64,000 nt of DNA. It comes from Marinobacterium arenosum (lineage in GTDB: Bacteria > Pseudomonadota > Gammaproteobacteria > Pseudomonadales > Balneatricaceae). The stretch spans positions 28,868-92,867 of the forward strand of contig NZ_JAILYN010000014.1 of NCBI RefSeq assembly GCF_019795155.1, in the 5' to 3' direction. Positions 9,840-18,779 of this stretch are shown here, piece by piece (the first letter of the stretch is position 1; each line of letters opens with the position of its first letter). The translations under genes and the position numbers were made by a program. The notes under the pieces were generated by a model. The model was not told where the DNA came from. It did no database searches and saw nothing but the letters and a program-made list of their open reading frames with translations.

Positions 9840-10030
9840 TATCATCTCCCCTCAATCAGCCTTTCCTTACCTGCTTTTAGTGCAGATTTCGGTCAGCCGT
9901 TAAGTAATAAAACCACGGAAACATGGATTTTAAAAATGGCCCAAATAGTAAAGAAAATGCCCCTTGCTTACAAGGTGAATTGCCCCTACCAGCCGCGGCT
10001 TTAGGCCAAAGTATTGACTTCGCCCAGACA

Positions 10031-10068
10031 TAAAAAAACGCCCGCACCCAAAGGGATACGAGCGTTTT
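10031..10068 (-). terminator. Terminator of the rplM-rpsI operon
   Basis: On the minus strand AAAAAACGCTCGTATCCC pairs with GGGTGCGGGCGTTTTTTT, giving a GC stem with T-run 33 bp beyond the rpsI stop. Confidence 0.88.
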
Positions 10069-10100
10069 TTGCGTCGTTCGAAAAGCGTTGAAACGAAAAA

Positions 10101-10490
10101 TTAACGCTTGGAGAACTGAGGACGCTTACGTGCTTTACGCAGACCGACTTTCTTACGCTCAACCTCACGGGCGTCACGGGTAACGTAGCCCGCCTTGCGC
10201 AGAGTCGGACGCAGAGTTTCGTCGTACTCCATCAGCGCACGAGTAATACCGTGACGGATCGCACCCGCCTGACCAGTACCACCGCCACCAGCGACAGTAA
10301 CGTAAACGTCGAACTTGTCAGAAGTCTCGGTCAGCTCCAGCGGCTGCTTAACGATCATGCGTGCAGTTACGCGACCGAAGAACTCTTCCAGGGAGCGGTT
10401 GTTGATAGTGATGTTGCCAGTACCCGGACGCAGGAATACACGCGCGGTAGAGGTCTTACGACGGCCAGTGCCGTAATACTGAGTAGTCAT
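10101..10490 (-). CDS. rpsI: 30S ribosomal protein S9
   Basis: S9 contacts P-site tRNA with its C-terminal tail. The 129-residue protein shows [19 protein letters not shown] at the N terminus, the basic C-terminal segment [14 protein letters not shown], and the glycine-rich [17 protein letters not shown]. It follows rplM by 13 bp, the universal L13-S9 operon. Confidence 0.99.
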   Translation of the reverse strand: MTTQYYGTGRRKTSTARVFLRPGTGNITINNRSLEEFFGRVTARMIVKQPLELTETSDKFDVYVTVAGGGGTGQAGAIRHGITRALMEYDETLRPTLRKAGYVTRDAREVERKKVGLRKARKRPQFSKR

Positions 10491-10503
10491 ATCTGCCTTC
10501 CCC

Positions 10504-10932
10504 TTAGATGTTCAGTTCTTTCGGCTGCTGTGCCTGGTGCGGGTGTTCAGCACCTGCGTACACTTTCAGCTTGCTGTGCATGGCGCGACCCAGCGGACCT
10601 TTCGGCAGCATGCCTTTAACGGCGATCTCGATGGTGCGCTCCGGGAAGGTTTCGATCATATTCTGGAAGGAAGTTTCCTTCAGGCCGCCCGGATAACCGG
10701 TGTGACGGTAGTACATTTTGTCAGCACGCTTGTTGCCGGTCACGTTTACCTTCTCAGCGTTTACGACAACGATGTAGTCGCCAGTATCAACGTGCGGAGT
10801 GTATTCCGGCTTGTGCTTACCGCGCAGACGGCGCGCAATTTCGGTAGCCAGACGACCCAGGGTTTTACCCTCTGCGTCTACAACATACCAGTCGCGTTTT
10901 ACTTCGGCTGGCTTAGCAGTAAATGTTTTCAT
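10504..10932 (-). CDS. rplM: 50S ribosomal protein L13
   Basis: L13 is an early-assembly 23S rRNA-binding protein. The 142-residue product carries [19 protein letters not shown] at the N terminus, then [18 protein letters not shown] and [20 protein letters not shown]. First gene of the L13-S9 operon. In E. coli L13 represses its own mRNA leader; the upstream leader here was not analysed for that. Confidence 0.99.
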   Translation of the reverse strand: MKTFTAKPAEVKRDWYVVDAEGKTLGRLATEIARRLRGKHKPEYTPHVDTGDYIVVVNAEKVNVTGNKRADKMYYRHTGYPGGLKETSFQNMIETFPERTIEIAVKGMLPKGPLGRAMHSKLKVYAGAEHPHQAQQPKELNI

Positions 10933-11120
10933 TTATTTACCTATACAATCTCAGACCTCGCGCACCTAAAAAGCGGCACCGGCCTGGCTTATAATTATTG
11001 GTTGTCGCCGATTAAGCGCCGACAACATTCAATACCCGCCACCCGATAGAACCGGATGAGCGGCGCGCATTATAGGGGATGACACAGCAAGCCACAAGCA
11101 CAAAGCCACAATAAAACGAC

Positions 11121-12227
11121 TCAGGCACGGTGCTCGCGGGCCAGATATTCGTGCGATTGCATCTCCAGCAGACGGCTCTGGGTACGTTCGATTTCGAATG
11201 CCAGCCGCCCCTCGGTGTAGATCTGATGGATCGGCACCTCAGCCGACAGGATCAGCTTGACGCCACTGTCGTAAAACTCGTCGACCATGTTAATGAAACG
11301 GCGCGCCGCATCGTCATTCTTACGGCCCAGCTGCGGCACGTTGGAGACCAGCACCGCATGGAACACTTTAGCCAGTTCGATGTAGTCGTTTTGCGAACGC
11401 GGCCCGTCGCACAGATCCTTGAAATCGAACCAGACCACATCCTCGCAGCAGCGACGACTGCGGATTTCGCGGCCATTCACCTCCAACAGCTCGCCCTCGA
11501 CCACCTCTTCCAGATCCGGCGCCAGACTTTCGAAACTGCAGTTCAGGCTCTGATCCGCCTTGTCGTCCAGCGGACAGTGATACAGTTCAGCCTGTTCCAG
11601 CGCCCGCAGCCGATAGTCCACTCCGCCGTCGACATTCAGCACCTCGGTATGGCGGTTCAGCAGATCGATCGCCGGCAGGAAGCGGGCCCGCTGCAGACCA
11701 TCCTTGTAGAGGCCGTCCGGCACGATATTGGAGGTCGCCACCAGCGATACGCCGTTGGCGAACAGCTGTTCCAGCAGACCAGCAAGGATCATCGCATCGG
11801 TGATATCGGAAACGAAGAACTCGTCGAAGCAGATCACCCGTGCTTCCTCGGCATATTTCCGGCCAATCTGCACCAGCGGGTTCGGGGTGCCATCCAGCTC
11901 TTTCAGCTCCCGGTGGACACGCTGCATGAAGCGGTGAAAGTGGGTCCGCATCTTCTGCTCGAACGGCAGGCTGTCGTAGAAGGTATCCATCAGGTAGGTC
12001 TTACCACGCCCTACCCCGCCCCAGAAGTAGAGCCCCTTGACCGGTGCGACTTCCTCCTTGCGGAACCGGCCGCGCAACCGTTGCATCAGCCCCTGCCTGG
12101 GCTGATCGGCAGCCGCAACCAGGTCGTCATAAAGACGCTGCAAGTTGTTGATCGCCATCTCCTGGGCCGGATCATAGGAGAAATCGTCACGTTCCAGGTC
12201 TTTCTTATAGCGCTCTAAAGGGGTCAT
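11121..12227 (-). CDS. zapE: Cell-division ATPase ZapE (AFG1 family)
   Basis: ZapE is an AFG1-type ATPase that associates with the Z ring under stress or low oxygen. The 368-residue protein has Walker A GGVGRGKTYLMD near residue 70, Walker B VICFDEFFVSDITDA near residue 132, and VATSNIVPDGLYKDGLQR (sensor-1 region). Its length and the N-terminal MTPLERYKKDLERDDF are typical. It is a separate unit upstream of rplM-rpsI, as in E. coli. Confidence 0.94.
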   Translation of the reverse strand: MTPLERYKKDLERDDFSYDPAQEMAINNLQRLYDDLVAAADQPRQGLMQRLRGRFRKEEVAPVKGLYFWGGVGRGKTYLMDTFYDSLPFEQKMRTHFHRFMQRVHRELKELDGTPNPLVQIGRKYAEEARVICFDEFFVSDITDAMILAGLLEQLFANGVSLVATSNIVPDGLYKDGLQRARFLPAIDLLNRHTEVLNVDGGVDYRLRALEQAELYHCPLDDKADQSLNCSFESLAPDLEEVVEGELLEVNGREIRSRRCCEDVVWFDFKDLCDGPRSQNDYIELAKVFHAVLVSNVPQLGRKNDDAARRFINMVDEFYDSGVKLILSAEVPIHQIYTEGRLAFEIERTQSRLLEMQSHEYLAREHRA

Positions 12228-12329
12228 CGCGGATCACTACCGGGGGTCGAAATACGGACAGGAAATTTGGCGCGAACTTTACCGCTCTGCAACAAAATTG
12301 GCAAATAGACCAAAGGCAGAACCGGACGC

Positions 12330-13037
12330 TCAGCCGGTCAGTGCAATCATCTCAACCAGCAACGGCAACACAAAAGCGGTAAAGGTTCCGACCATCCCCA
12401 TCGCCAGACCGCTGAACGCCCCGGCCAAGGCGCCATATTCGAAGGCGAAGGCGGTACCCATGGCGTGGGCACTCACCCCGAGAGTGAAGCCGCGGATCGC
12501 CGGATCGTCGATGCGCAGCAATTTGAACAACAGAGGGGCCATCAGGCAGCCCAGCGCACCGGTGATCAACACCAAACCGGCCGCCAGAGAACCGTAGCCA
12601 CCGATCTTGTCGGCCACTTCGATGGCGATCGGCGAGGTCACCGACTTGGGTGCCAACGACAAAAGGGTGGTTACATCCGCTCCCAGCAGCCAACCGATGC
12701 CAACCGCACTCAATGCCGCCACCAGCGCACCGACCACACAGCCAATCAGCAGCGGCAACAGCATCTCACGTACCCGGTGCAGATTGTCGTACAGAGGAAT
12801 CGCCAGCGCCACGATCGCCGGCCCCATCAGGAACTTGATAAAAGCGGCGCCCTCAATATAAGTGGCGTAGTCGATTTCGGTCAGTTTAAGCAGCAGAATG
12901 ATCAGCGACAGCGATACGATTACCGGGTGCAGCAGCGGTGTGCGGCCACAGCGTTGGTTCAACCATCCGGCCGCCAGATAGACCGCCACGGTCACCAGAA
13001 TCCACAGTAGCGGCATCGCCGCGAAATGCTGCCACAT
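12330..13037 (-). CDS. LrgB/CidB-family membrane protein
   Basis: LrgB/CidB proteins pair with a small CidA/LrgA partner. They are linked to murein-hydrolase control and, in several bacteria, to transport of pyruvate or glycolate-like metabolites. The ATG at 13037 (MWQHFAAMPLLWILV) gives 235 residues, the usual length. The frame stays open upstream, but that part overlaps cidA. Multiple membrane spans and the signatures FLMGPAIVALAIPLYDN and RGFTLGVSAHAMGTAFAF identify the family. It lies 5 bp after the CidA-like gene. Confidence 0.93.
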   Translation of the reverse strand: MWQHFAAMPLLWILVTVAVYLAAGWLNQRCGRTPLLHPVIVSLSLIILLLKLTEIDYATYIEGAAFIKFLMGPAIVALAIPLYDNLHRVREMLLPLLIGCVVGALVAALSAVGIGWLLGADVTTLLSLAPKSVTSPIAIEVADKIGGYGSLAAGLVLITGALGCLMAPLLFKLLRIDDPAIRGFTLGVSAHAMGTAFAFEYGALAGAFSGLAMGMVGTFTAFVLPLLVEMIALTG

Positions 13038-13042
13038 CAGGT

Positions 13043-13390
13043 TCACTCCCCTCCCCGCGTCGACTGCAGCTTCTGCATCAGCAGCGCCGTCAGGGCGAAC
13101 GTCAGCACCGTACTGGCCAGCAGCGCCAGCGAGATCGCCAGCCAATCACGGGCGATCAGTTCGAAGTGCACCATCAGGCCGACACCGGAGGGCACCAGCA
13201 TAAGAGGCAGGTAGCGCAGCAGTCCCTCGCTAGCGCCGCGCAAACCCTCGGGCACCGCGCCGTTAAGCATCAGACCGATCAGCATCAGCACCATGCCAAC
13301 CACCGCGCCGGGCACCGGGATCGCCAGCAGATAAACCAGCGCCTCGCCGAGCAACTGACAGCCCATGATCATCAACAGCCCGGCCAACAT
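13043..13390 (-). CDS. CidA/LrgA-family small membrane protein
   Basis: A 115-residue holin-like membrane protein with four hydrophobic segments. The family motif is LLGEALVYLLAIPVPGAVVGMVLMLIGLM near residues 13-41, followed by LLRYLPLMLVPSGVGLM. It is the obligate partner of the LrgB-like gene downstream. Whether the pair acts in autolysis control or metabolite export cannot be told from sequence. Confidence 0.93.
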   Translation of the reverse strand: MLAGLLMIMGCQLLGEALVYLLAIPVPGAVVGMVLMLIGLMLNGAVPEGLRGASEGLLRYLPLMLVPSGVGLMVHFELIARDWLAISLALLASTVLTFALTALLMQKLQSTRGGE

Positions 13391-13482
13391 CCCGCTACTC
13401 CTTCCTTAAGTTGCCAGTTTACAGTCTTGAGCCAACAGCCGCGTGAAACAGCGGCAGGCCGATCATAGCAAGCGGCACCGGC

Positions 13483-14064
13483 CTACCCCATCAGACGTTC
13501 CGCCAGTTGCCACCAGACCAGCGCCGCGAACAGCAGGAACAGCCCGCCACCGACTTTATGGATCAGACCCACCGGGAACCGCTGCAATAGCATCCGCCCC
13601 GCCCAGACTCCGGCGATCGAGGTGGTCGCCAACGCCAGGGTGCCACCCAACCAGACCGCTGCCGGTGGTTCGACACCGCCCAGCCCGGTGATCGCCAGCT
13701 GAGTTTTATCGCCCAACTCGGCCATGAAGATCAAGCCAAATACCGACCAGAACAGATAGCGCCCGACCCGGGTGTCCTCCTCATCGTCATCCTCCTCCTC
13801 GCCACGCAGCGCCAGCACGCCAAACAGCGTGAACAGCGATGCCACCGCCAGCATTACCAGCCACTGCGGCAACCAAAGCGCCACCACCGCGCCGACAGTG
13901 ACCGCCAGCAGGTTCAATAGCGCGAAAGCGGAGACCGCGCCGGACACCACCGGCAGCGCCCGGTAGCGTGCCGCCAGCGCCATGCAGACCAACTGGCTCT
14001 TGTCGCCGAATTCAGCGCCAACCACCAGCGCATAGGTCTTTAAAATCGAACTCAATTCATCCAT
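13483..14064 (-). CDS. TMEM165/GDT1 family (UPF0016) cation exporter
   Basis: This family exports Mn2+ or exchanges Ca2+/Mn2+ for protons. The bacterial relatives MneA and Mnx are manganese exporters. The 193-residue protein has two inverted-repeat halves, each with the diagnostic E-x-G-D-(K/R)-(T/S) motif: AEFGDKSQ near residue 19 and AELGDKTQ near residue 120. A strongly acidic cytoplasmic loop (GEEEDDDEED) lies between the halves. The substrate is inferred. No riboswitch is evident upstream. Confidence 0.92.
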   Translation of the reverse strand: MDELSSILKTYALVVGAEFGDKSQLVCMALAARYRALPVVSGAVSAFALLNLLAVTVGAVVALWLPQWLVMLAVASLFTLFGVLALRGEEEDDDEEDTRVGRYLFWSVFGLIFMAELGDKTQLAITGLGGVEPPAAVWLGGTLALATTSIAGVWAGRMLLQRFPVGLIHKVGGGLFLLFAALVWWQLAERLMG

Positions 14065-14224
14065 TTGATTTTTTTCAAAAAAACACTTGGCAGCTTACGG
14101 AAGCGGCATTATACTGCGCCTCCGTTCTTGAGAGACAGTCTTTTAGGAACGGATTAATCAAAGATTTTTCTTTTGGTTATCAATCAGTTAGACTGATAGC
14201 CACTGAAAAGTCAGCGAGAAGTGT

Positions 14225-14301
14225 CGGGGTGTAGCTCAGCCTGGTAGAGCACTGTCTTCGGGAGGCAGGGGTCGTAGGTTCAAATCCTGTCACCCCGACC
14301 A
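14225..14301 (+). tRNA. tRNA-Pro (anticodon CGG)
   Basis: A 77-nt cloverleaf. Acceptor arms CGGGGTG/CACCCCG are followed by encoded ACCA. The D-arm is GCTCAGCCTGGTAGAGC. The anticodon stem CTGTC/GGCAG encloses loop TTCGGGA, giving anticodon CGG. The T-arm contains GGTTCAAATCC. A T-run (CTTTTTTG) 9 bp downstream may act in termination. The qhp cluster begins about 350 bp beyond it. Confidence 0.97.
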
Positions 14302-14650
14302 TTTACTCGCTTTTTTGATTACCCTTCTGCTTAGCTTTATTTAGTGGCCGCCCGGCCCATGTACAAATCCTCCTAATCAGCAGTCAACGCTTATCGTGCG
14401 TTTTTCTCGTGCGCTTTTCTGTTTTTGTATCTCCAGCTAGTAGCCTCAATCGCTGCCGCATTCTCCGGCACTTACTACGGCACTGACTACGGCAGGATTT
14501 CATCGCCCCGGACCGTTAAACCTGATATGAAGCCCTGCGGGCTCCTGGTCGACTAAAGTCGTCCCTACAACACCACCGCTGCCGGCGCTTGGTCAACGGA
14601 AGTCGCCCCTACAATGGCAACGGCCGGAGTCGACCCGACATAAAATCGCA
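14302..14650. repeat. Gene-free spacer with degenerate dispersed repeat
   Basis: No gene is seen between tRNA-Pro and the end of qhpG. The right half holds a repeat: 14531-14570 (AGCCCTGCGGGCTCCTGGTC then GACTAAAGTCGTCCCTACAA) and a related half copy at about 14590-14614 (GGTCAACGGAAGTCGCCCCTACAA). A second full copy lies at 18656-18695. The inner palindromes (GAAGTC/GACT and AGCCC..GGGCT) could fold in RNA. Confidence 0.7.
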
Positions 14651-15970
14651 TCAAAAACCTTGCTGGCGCAGCCAGTGCAGCAGCATCTGGGAGCACTCGG
14701 CCGGAAGCTTCCTTTGCGCGATCACCTGTTCCAACGACTCACCGCCGCCACATCGCTGCGCCGCTTTGACCAGCGGTGCCAGTTCGATACCGACCAGGTG
14801 CCAGATGCCAAGCGGCTGATCCGGCGTAACCACCACCTCGGCCGGGCGGATCAAACCGTTCTCGACCACCGGCTGGGTTTTGACCTCGACCGCCGCCCTA
14901 TCCGGCGGCAGATGGACCGGTTGCCGGTCCGGCCAGCGGCGGCGTTGTTGCCAGAACGGCCGCTGCGGCCACTGGCTTTCCATGGCATAGAAATCCCGCC
15001 CGATACGGGCAAAACGGTAGAACAGGCTGTCGACCCGCTGCTGATGGAACTGCTTGGCCAGCGCGCCATTTTCCGGCTGTTGCAGCAGGGTGTTGATCAC
15101 CGCCGGCGCCTGCAAGGCAGACGACAGCGCCTGGAAGATGCCGTTGCCGGACAGCGGATCGACCGCCATCGCCGCGTCGCCGACCCTGATCCAGTTGTCG
15201 CCTACCGCCTGGCGACAGAGAATCGGTGTGCTGGTACGAGCATGCAGTTCACCGGTCGGTTCGGCACCCGCCAGGAACGGCTGCGCCTGCTCCAGGGTTC
15301 GCAGCCGTTCGGTGCAGTACTCAACCAGCCGCTCCTTCGGCGGCAACCGGCTGCTGGCCACATCGAAGGTCAACTGCAGGTAACGGGTGCCGTCGGCCGC
15401 CTGCGCCAACCAGGCCCAACCATCCGCGAAGCTCTGCACCGCAGATTTAGGCTGACCCGCTCCGCCGCGCCAGTACTGCAGCAGCGACACCGTTTCGGCA
15501 CCACGCAACCGCTGCAGATGGGCGGACGGCGCACTACGGCCCCGCGCCTCGACCAGGAAATCGGCAGCCAGCCGCTGCTCGCCCTGGTCGGTGCGGTAGC
15601 TGACGGATATATCCGGCTCGGTGGAAACCTTACCGACCCGGCCACGAATCAGCTCGACGCCGTTGTTCAGCAGATCCTGCTCGATACCGGCATCAAACAA
15701 TCGCCGTTCAATCAGTCGCTCGGTATTGGCGGCGCTGGTCTGACCGTTCCAGGTCACCTGGCGCGGTGAAGGCGGCGGCAGGCAGTCCAGCGCCCGCTCG
15801 CAGCCGGCGCCACGCAGCCCCTCGACCACCCGCTCGGAGACTCCCTCCACCGCCACGAACGGCCGTGGCTCGCAGATCAGACCGACCCGGTAACCGAGCC
15901 GGACCAGGCCGAGTGCCACCGCACCGCCGGCCGGACCGCCGCCCAGTACCAGTATTCGCTTGACTGCCAT
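14651..15970 (-). CDS. qhpG: Flavoprotein monooxygenase QhpG of QHNDH maturation
   Basis: In the QHNDH system QhpG is the FAD-dependent monooxygenase that hydroxylates the Trp of the cross-linked gamma-subunit precursor, on the way to cysteine tryptophylquinone (CTQ). The ATG at 15970 gives 439 residues starting MAVKRILVLGGGPAGG, the FAD Rossmann motif. FLVEARGRSAPSA and VGDAAMAVDPLSGNGIFQAL supply the second FAD motif (GD) and the halogenase/monooxygenase-type DPLSGNG. Family resemblance alone could suggest a tryptophan-halogenase-like enzyme. Its place after qhpE and qhpF decides the assignment. Last gene of the cluster. Confidence 0.88.
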   Translation of the reverse strand: MAVKRILVLGGGPAGGAVALGLVRLGYRVGLICEPRPFVAVEGVSERVVEGLRGAGCERALDCLPPPSPRQVTWNGQTSAANTERLIERRLFDAGIEQDLLNNGVELIRGRVGKVSTEPDISVSYRTDQGEQRLAADFLVEARGRSAPSAHLQRLRGAETVSLLQYWRGGAGQPKSAVQSFADGWAWLAQAADGTRYLQLTFDVASSRLPPKERLVEYCTERLRTLEQAQPFLAGAEPTGELHARTSTPILCRQAVGDNWIRVGDAAMAVDPLSGNGIFQALSSALQAPAVINTLLQQPENGALAKQFHQQRVDSLFYRFARIGRDFYAMESQWPQRPFWQQRRRWPDRQPVHLPPDRAAVEVKTQPVVENGLIRPAEVVVTPDQPLGIWHLVGIELAPLVKAAQRCGGGESLEQVIAQRKLPAECSQMLLHWLRQQGF

Positions 15971-16016
15971 GCTCACCGTTTCAGGAATAATCAGGAAAAA
16001 AGAGTCATTTAAGGAA

Positions 16017-16691
16017 TCAGGCCCGGCGCTGCTCTGCACCGTAGAAGCTGGCATGTTGCCGCAGCCAGTCACGGGCGGCGGCGGCGGCCGGTTCGCCACC
16101 CTCGGCAAGGTAGCGGGCCAGGTGACCGCTCATAAAAGCGGTGCCGATACTGGCACCGGCACTCTCGCCATCCAGGCTGCGTACATGACCGCCGAAATCG
16201 GCATAGCGGGTCTCTAGGCAGGACCACTGGCCCGGCGCACAGCGGGCATCGCCGGTCATGCGGATCACGTCGGGATAGCTGGCGGGATAGACCGGATCGC
16301 CCTTGGCAGGGCTGGACGCACAGAGGATCACCCCGGCGTTTGCGGCACGCCGGCAAGCTTCAGCCAGTGCTTCACGGTCGTGGAGCAGACCGAGACTGAG
16401 GTTGATCAGCTGCACCCCCTCGGCGACCAGCCAGTCGATCGCCGCAGCCACCTGCACCGGGGTGGTGGTGAAACGCTCGTCGAATACCTGCGCCACGGCG
16501 AAGCGGGCCCTCGGTGCCTGAGCGGCGATCACATCGAGTATCCGGCTGCCATGCAGCAGCTGATCCGGCTGGGGCTCGCCCTGCCAGAGCGCACAGTCGT
16601 CCAGGAAATAGCGCATCGCGCTGTCCACCTGCGGCTGTTGCCGCGCGCTGTAGCCACTATCTACGATACCGACATGGACCTGCTCAGCCAT
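16017..16691 (-). CDS. qhpE: Subtilisin-like leader protease QhpE
   Basis: QhpE is a cytoplasmic subtilisin-like protease that removes the leader peptide of QhpC after radical-SAM cross-linking. The 224-residue protein has no signal peptide. The catalytic Asp is D11 (IVDSGY), His is H47 (LLHGSRIL), and Ser is best placed at S181 in GASIGTAFMSG, which aligns with the canonical GTSMAAPHVAG. The short size and deviant Ser box match what is known of this unusual family member. Its start overlaps the qhpF stop by 8 bp, so the two are probably translationally coupled. Confidence 0.9.
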   Translation of the reverse strand: MAEQVHVGIVDSGYSARQQPQVDSAMRYFLDDCALWQGEPQPDQLLHGSRILDVIAAQAPRARFAVAQVFDERFTTTPVQVAAAIDWLVAEGVQLINLSLGLLHDREALAEACRRAANAGVILCASSPAKGDPVYPASYPDVIRMTGDARCAPGQWSCLETRYADFGGHVRSLDGESAGASIGTAFMSGHLARYLAEGGEPAAAAARDWLRQHASFYGAEQRRA

Positions 16692-18426
16692 TCAGATTCT
16701 CCTCAATCGCCGTCTCGCTCTTCGACTCCACCGACAGTGTGCCACGATTGAGCCGCAGATACAGGTCGGCATCGGCCAGGGTCGACAACCGATGGCTGAT
16801 CAGAATCCGGGTTCGCCCGGCGAACAGCCGATCCACCGCGGCAATGATCTCCCGCTCGGTGGCCTCGTCGACCGCCGAGGTCGCCTCGTCCAGCACCAGT
16901 ACCGTCGGCTGCTGCAGCAGCGCCCGGGCGATGGCGATGCGCTGCTTCTGGCCGCCGGACAGCTGCCCTCCCCGCTCACCAAGTGGCGTATCCAGCCCCT
17001 GCGGCAGCTGCCCGATCAGCTCGCCGAGCTGGGCCTGTTCGGCCGCCCGGCGCACCGCCTGCGGGTCCGCATCCGGTGACGCGTAGCGGATATTGTCCGC
17101 CAGGCTGCCACGGAACAGCACGATCTCCTGGCTGACCACCGCCACCCGGCGGCGCAGTTCGGCCGGATCGCACTGGCGCAGATCGACACCATCCAGCAGC
17201 AGAACGCCCTGCTGCGGGTCGTAATGGCGCTGCAGCAGGTCGATCAGGGTCGACTTGCCGACGCCGGACGGGCCGCTCAGCGCGACTTTCAAGCCCGCCG
17301 GAATCACCAGGCTGACATCGGCCAGCACCGGCTCACGGCCGGCATAACCGAAGCCAACCGCCTGCAATTCGATCCGCCCGCCGCTATCCGGCAGCGGCAG
17401 CCGCCGCTCCGCCAGCCGTATCTCCGGCTGTTCGCGACGCAGCTCCATCACCCGGCCGAGGCTGACGGTCATCCGCTGCACCGCCACGTACAGCCCCAGC
17501 AGGCTCTGCACCGGCCCGACCGCCATCCCCAGGTAAGTGGAGAAGGCGATCAGCGCACCCAGCTGCCACTGCCCCTCAATTACCCAGTAACCGCCGATCA
17601 GGAAGGCGCCGGCACGCGACCAGGAGGTCAGCGTGCCCGGCACCGCCTGGGTGACGAACTCGGTCAGTTGCAGTTTCAGCAGATCGCCGAGGTAGCGGTC
17701 GCCCAACCCTTGCAACCGGCCCGCCTCGCGCCGCTCCTGGCCCACCGACTGGATGAACTTCATCGCCGGCAGGGTTTCCACCAGGAACGAGGACAGATCG
17801 GCCGAGCGCTCGCGCAATATCCGGCTGCGTCGCTCCACCTTGCGCCGCATCCAGCTCAGCCAGAGCACCTCCAGCGGCACCAGCAGCGCCAGGATCAGCG
17901 CCAGCTGCCAGGACAGCGCGAACAGCAACGCCACCGCGCCGACCAGGCCGAGCAGGCTGGACAGCGCAGAGAACAGCGAGTCGACCGCGAAGCGCTGGAT
18001 CTGGGCTACGTCGCCATCCAGTCGCGACATCAGGTCGCCGATCCGGCGCTGACCGTAGAATGCGGGAGACAGGGTCTGCAGATGACGGTAGAGGTCGTCA
18101 CGCAGATCGAACAGGATGCGGCCGGACAGCCGGGTGTGCAGGTAGCGGTTAACACCCGCCAGCAGGGTACCGAGCAGGCCGGCGGCGATCATCAGCAGCG
18201 CGGTCTGCAGCAGCGTGCCGTAATCCTTCGCCAGCAGCCCCTCGTCGATCAGCGTCTTGGTCAGCCAGGGCTGCGCCAGCACCAGCAGCGAGGCGCACAG
18301 TGACAGCGCCATCACCAGGCCGATCGCCGACCGCTGCGGCCGCACGAAGCCGTACAACCAGCGCAGCGCCGCTTCCAGCGCCCGGGGATCATCGGTATGT
18401 ACGGTGCGAACCAGCCATTTCAACAT
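16684..18426 (-). CDS. qhpF: ABC exporter QhpF (fused membrane and ATPase domains)
   Basis: QhpF is the ABC transporter of QHNDH biogenesis, thought to export the processed gamma subunit to the periplasm. The 580-residue protein has an N-terminal six-helix exporter domain (residues about 40-320). The C-terminal nucleotide-binding domain has Walker A GPSGVGKST, Q-loop region VSQEIVLFRGSLADNIRYA, signature LSGGQKQRIAIARAL, Walker B VLVLDEATSAVD and H-loop ISHRLSTL. No clear Shine-Dalgarno precedes its ATG. A 353-bp gap with a long palindrome separates it from qhpB, so qhpFEG may have its own promoter. Confidence 0.9.
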   Translation of the reverse strand: MLKWLVRTVHTDDPRALEAALRWLYGFVRPQRSAIGLVMALSLCASLLVLAQPWLTKTLIDEGLLAKDYGTLLQTALLMIAAGLLGTLLAGVNRYLHTRLSGRILFDLRDDLYRHLQTLSPAFYGQRRIGDLMSRLDGDVAQIQRFAVDSLFSALSSLLGLVGAVALLFALSWQLALILALLVPLEVLWLSWMRRKVERRSRILRERSADLSSFLVETLPAMKFIQSVGQERREAGRLQGLGDRYLGDLLKLQLTEFVTQAVPGTLTSWSRAGAFLIGGYWVIEGQWQLGALIAFSTYLGMAVGPVQSLLGLYVAVQRMTVSLGRVMELRREQPEIRLAERRLPLPDSGGRIELQAVGFGYAGREPVLADVSLVIPAGLKVALSGPSGVGKSTLIDLLQRHYDPQQGVLLLDGVDLRQCDPAELRRRVAVVSQEIVLFRGSLADNIRYASPDADPQAVRRAAEQAQLGELIGQLPQGLDTPLGERGGQLSGGQKQRIAIARALLQQPTVLVLDEATSAVDEATEREIIAAVDRLFAGRTRILISHRLSTLADADLYLRLNRGTLSVESKSETAIEENLNG

Positions 18427-18468
18427 CGGTTTTTTTACCAGCTTGAAAGGTACCTATTTGAAAGGCAC

Positions 18469-18509
18469 GTACTGAACTGGTAACTGCTTGGAAGATACCA
18501 GTTCAGTAA
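18469..18509. promoter_or_regulatory. Long palindrome upstream of qhpF
   Basis: GTACTGAACTGGTA (18469-18482) and TACCAGTTCAGTA (18496-18508) form an inverted repeat with a 13-bp centre, 43 bp upstream of the qhpF start. It has no T-run on the minus strand right after it, so a regulator-binding site or mRNA hairpin is more likely than a terminator. Function is inferred. Confidence 0.6.
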
Positions 18510-18655
18510 GTACCAGCTAAGGCGTAATGCTGTTCACTTAAAGCAATTTGCCTTTGCGATTTGAACAAAGCCCCTATCGGGAGTGGCATAGCCTTGTAAG
18601 GCCTACTCGGTGTGCCCTTTGGGTATCAGTGCGCCACCGCCGCCGGTGGTTGTGG

Positions 18656-18695
18656 AGCCCTGCGGGCTCCTGGTCGACTGAAGTCAACCCTACAG
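18656..18695. repeat. Dispersed palindromic repeat, second copy
   Basis: AGCCCTGCGGGCTCCTGGTC followed by GACTGAAGTCAACCCTACAG repeats the unit at 14531-14570 with few differences. It lies in the qhpB-qhpF gap. Confidence 0.75.
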
Positions 18696-18726
18696 TCAAT
18701 TCACCGAACAGCGTTACAGCTAAGAC

Positions 18727-18747
18727 GGGGCTTCCAACGGAAGCCCC
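18727..18747 (-). terminator. Hairpin after qhpB
   Basis: GGGGCTTCC-AAC-GGAAGCCCC is a near-perfect stem 33 bp past the qhpB stop. The following minus-strand bases (GTCTTAGC) are only weakly T-rich, so it may stabilise the qhpADCB mRNA or act as a partial terminator. Confidence 0.6.
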
Positions 18748-18779
18748 TTTCAGCACGCAAACAAGGGGTTACCCTGACA

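Noticed and set aside
14225..14301. Attachment site of an integrated island at tRNA-Pro
   Set aside because: No integrase and no second copy of the tRNA 3' end were found in the window.
16017..16691. QhpE as an inactive protease, reading GTAF as the Ser box
   Set aside because: Shifting the alignment by four residues gives GASIGTAFMSG with Ser in the catalytic place and both flanking Gly matched, so activity is likely.
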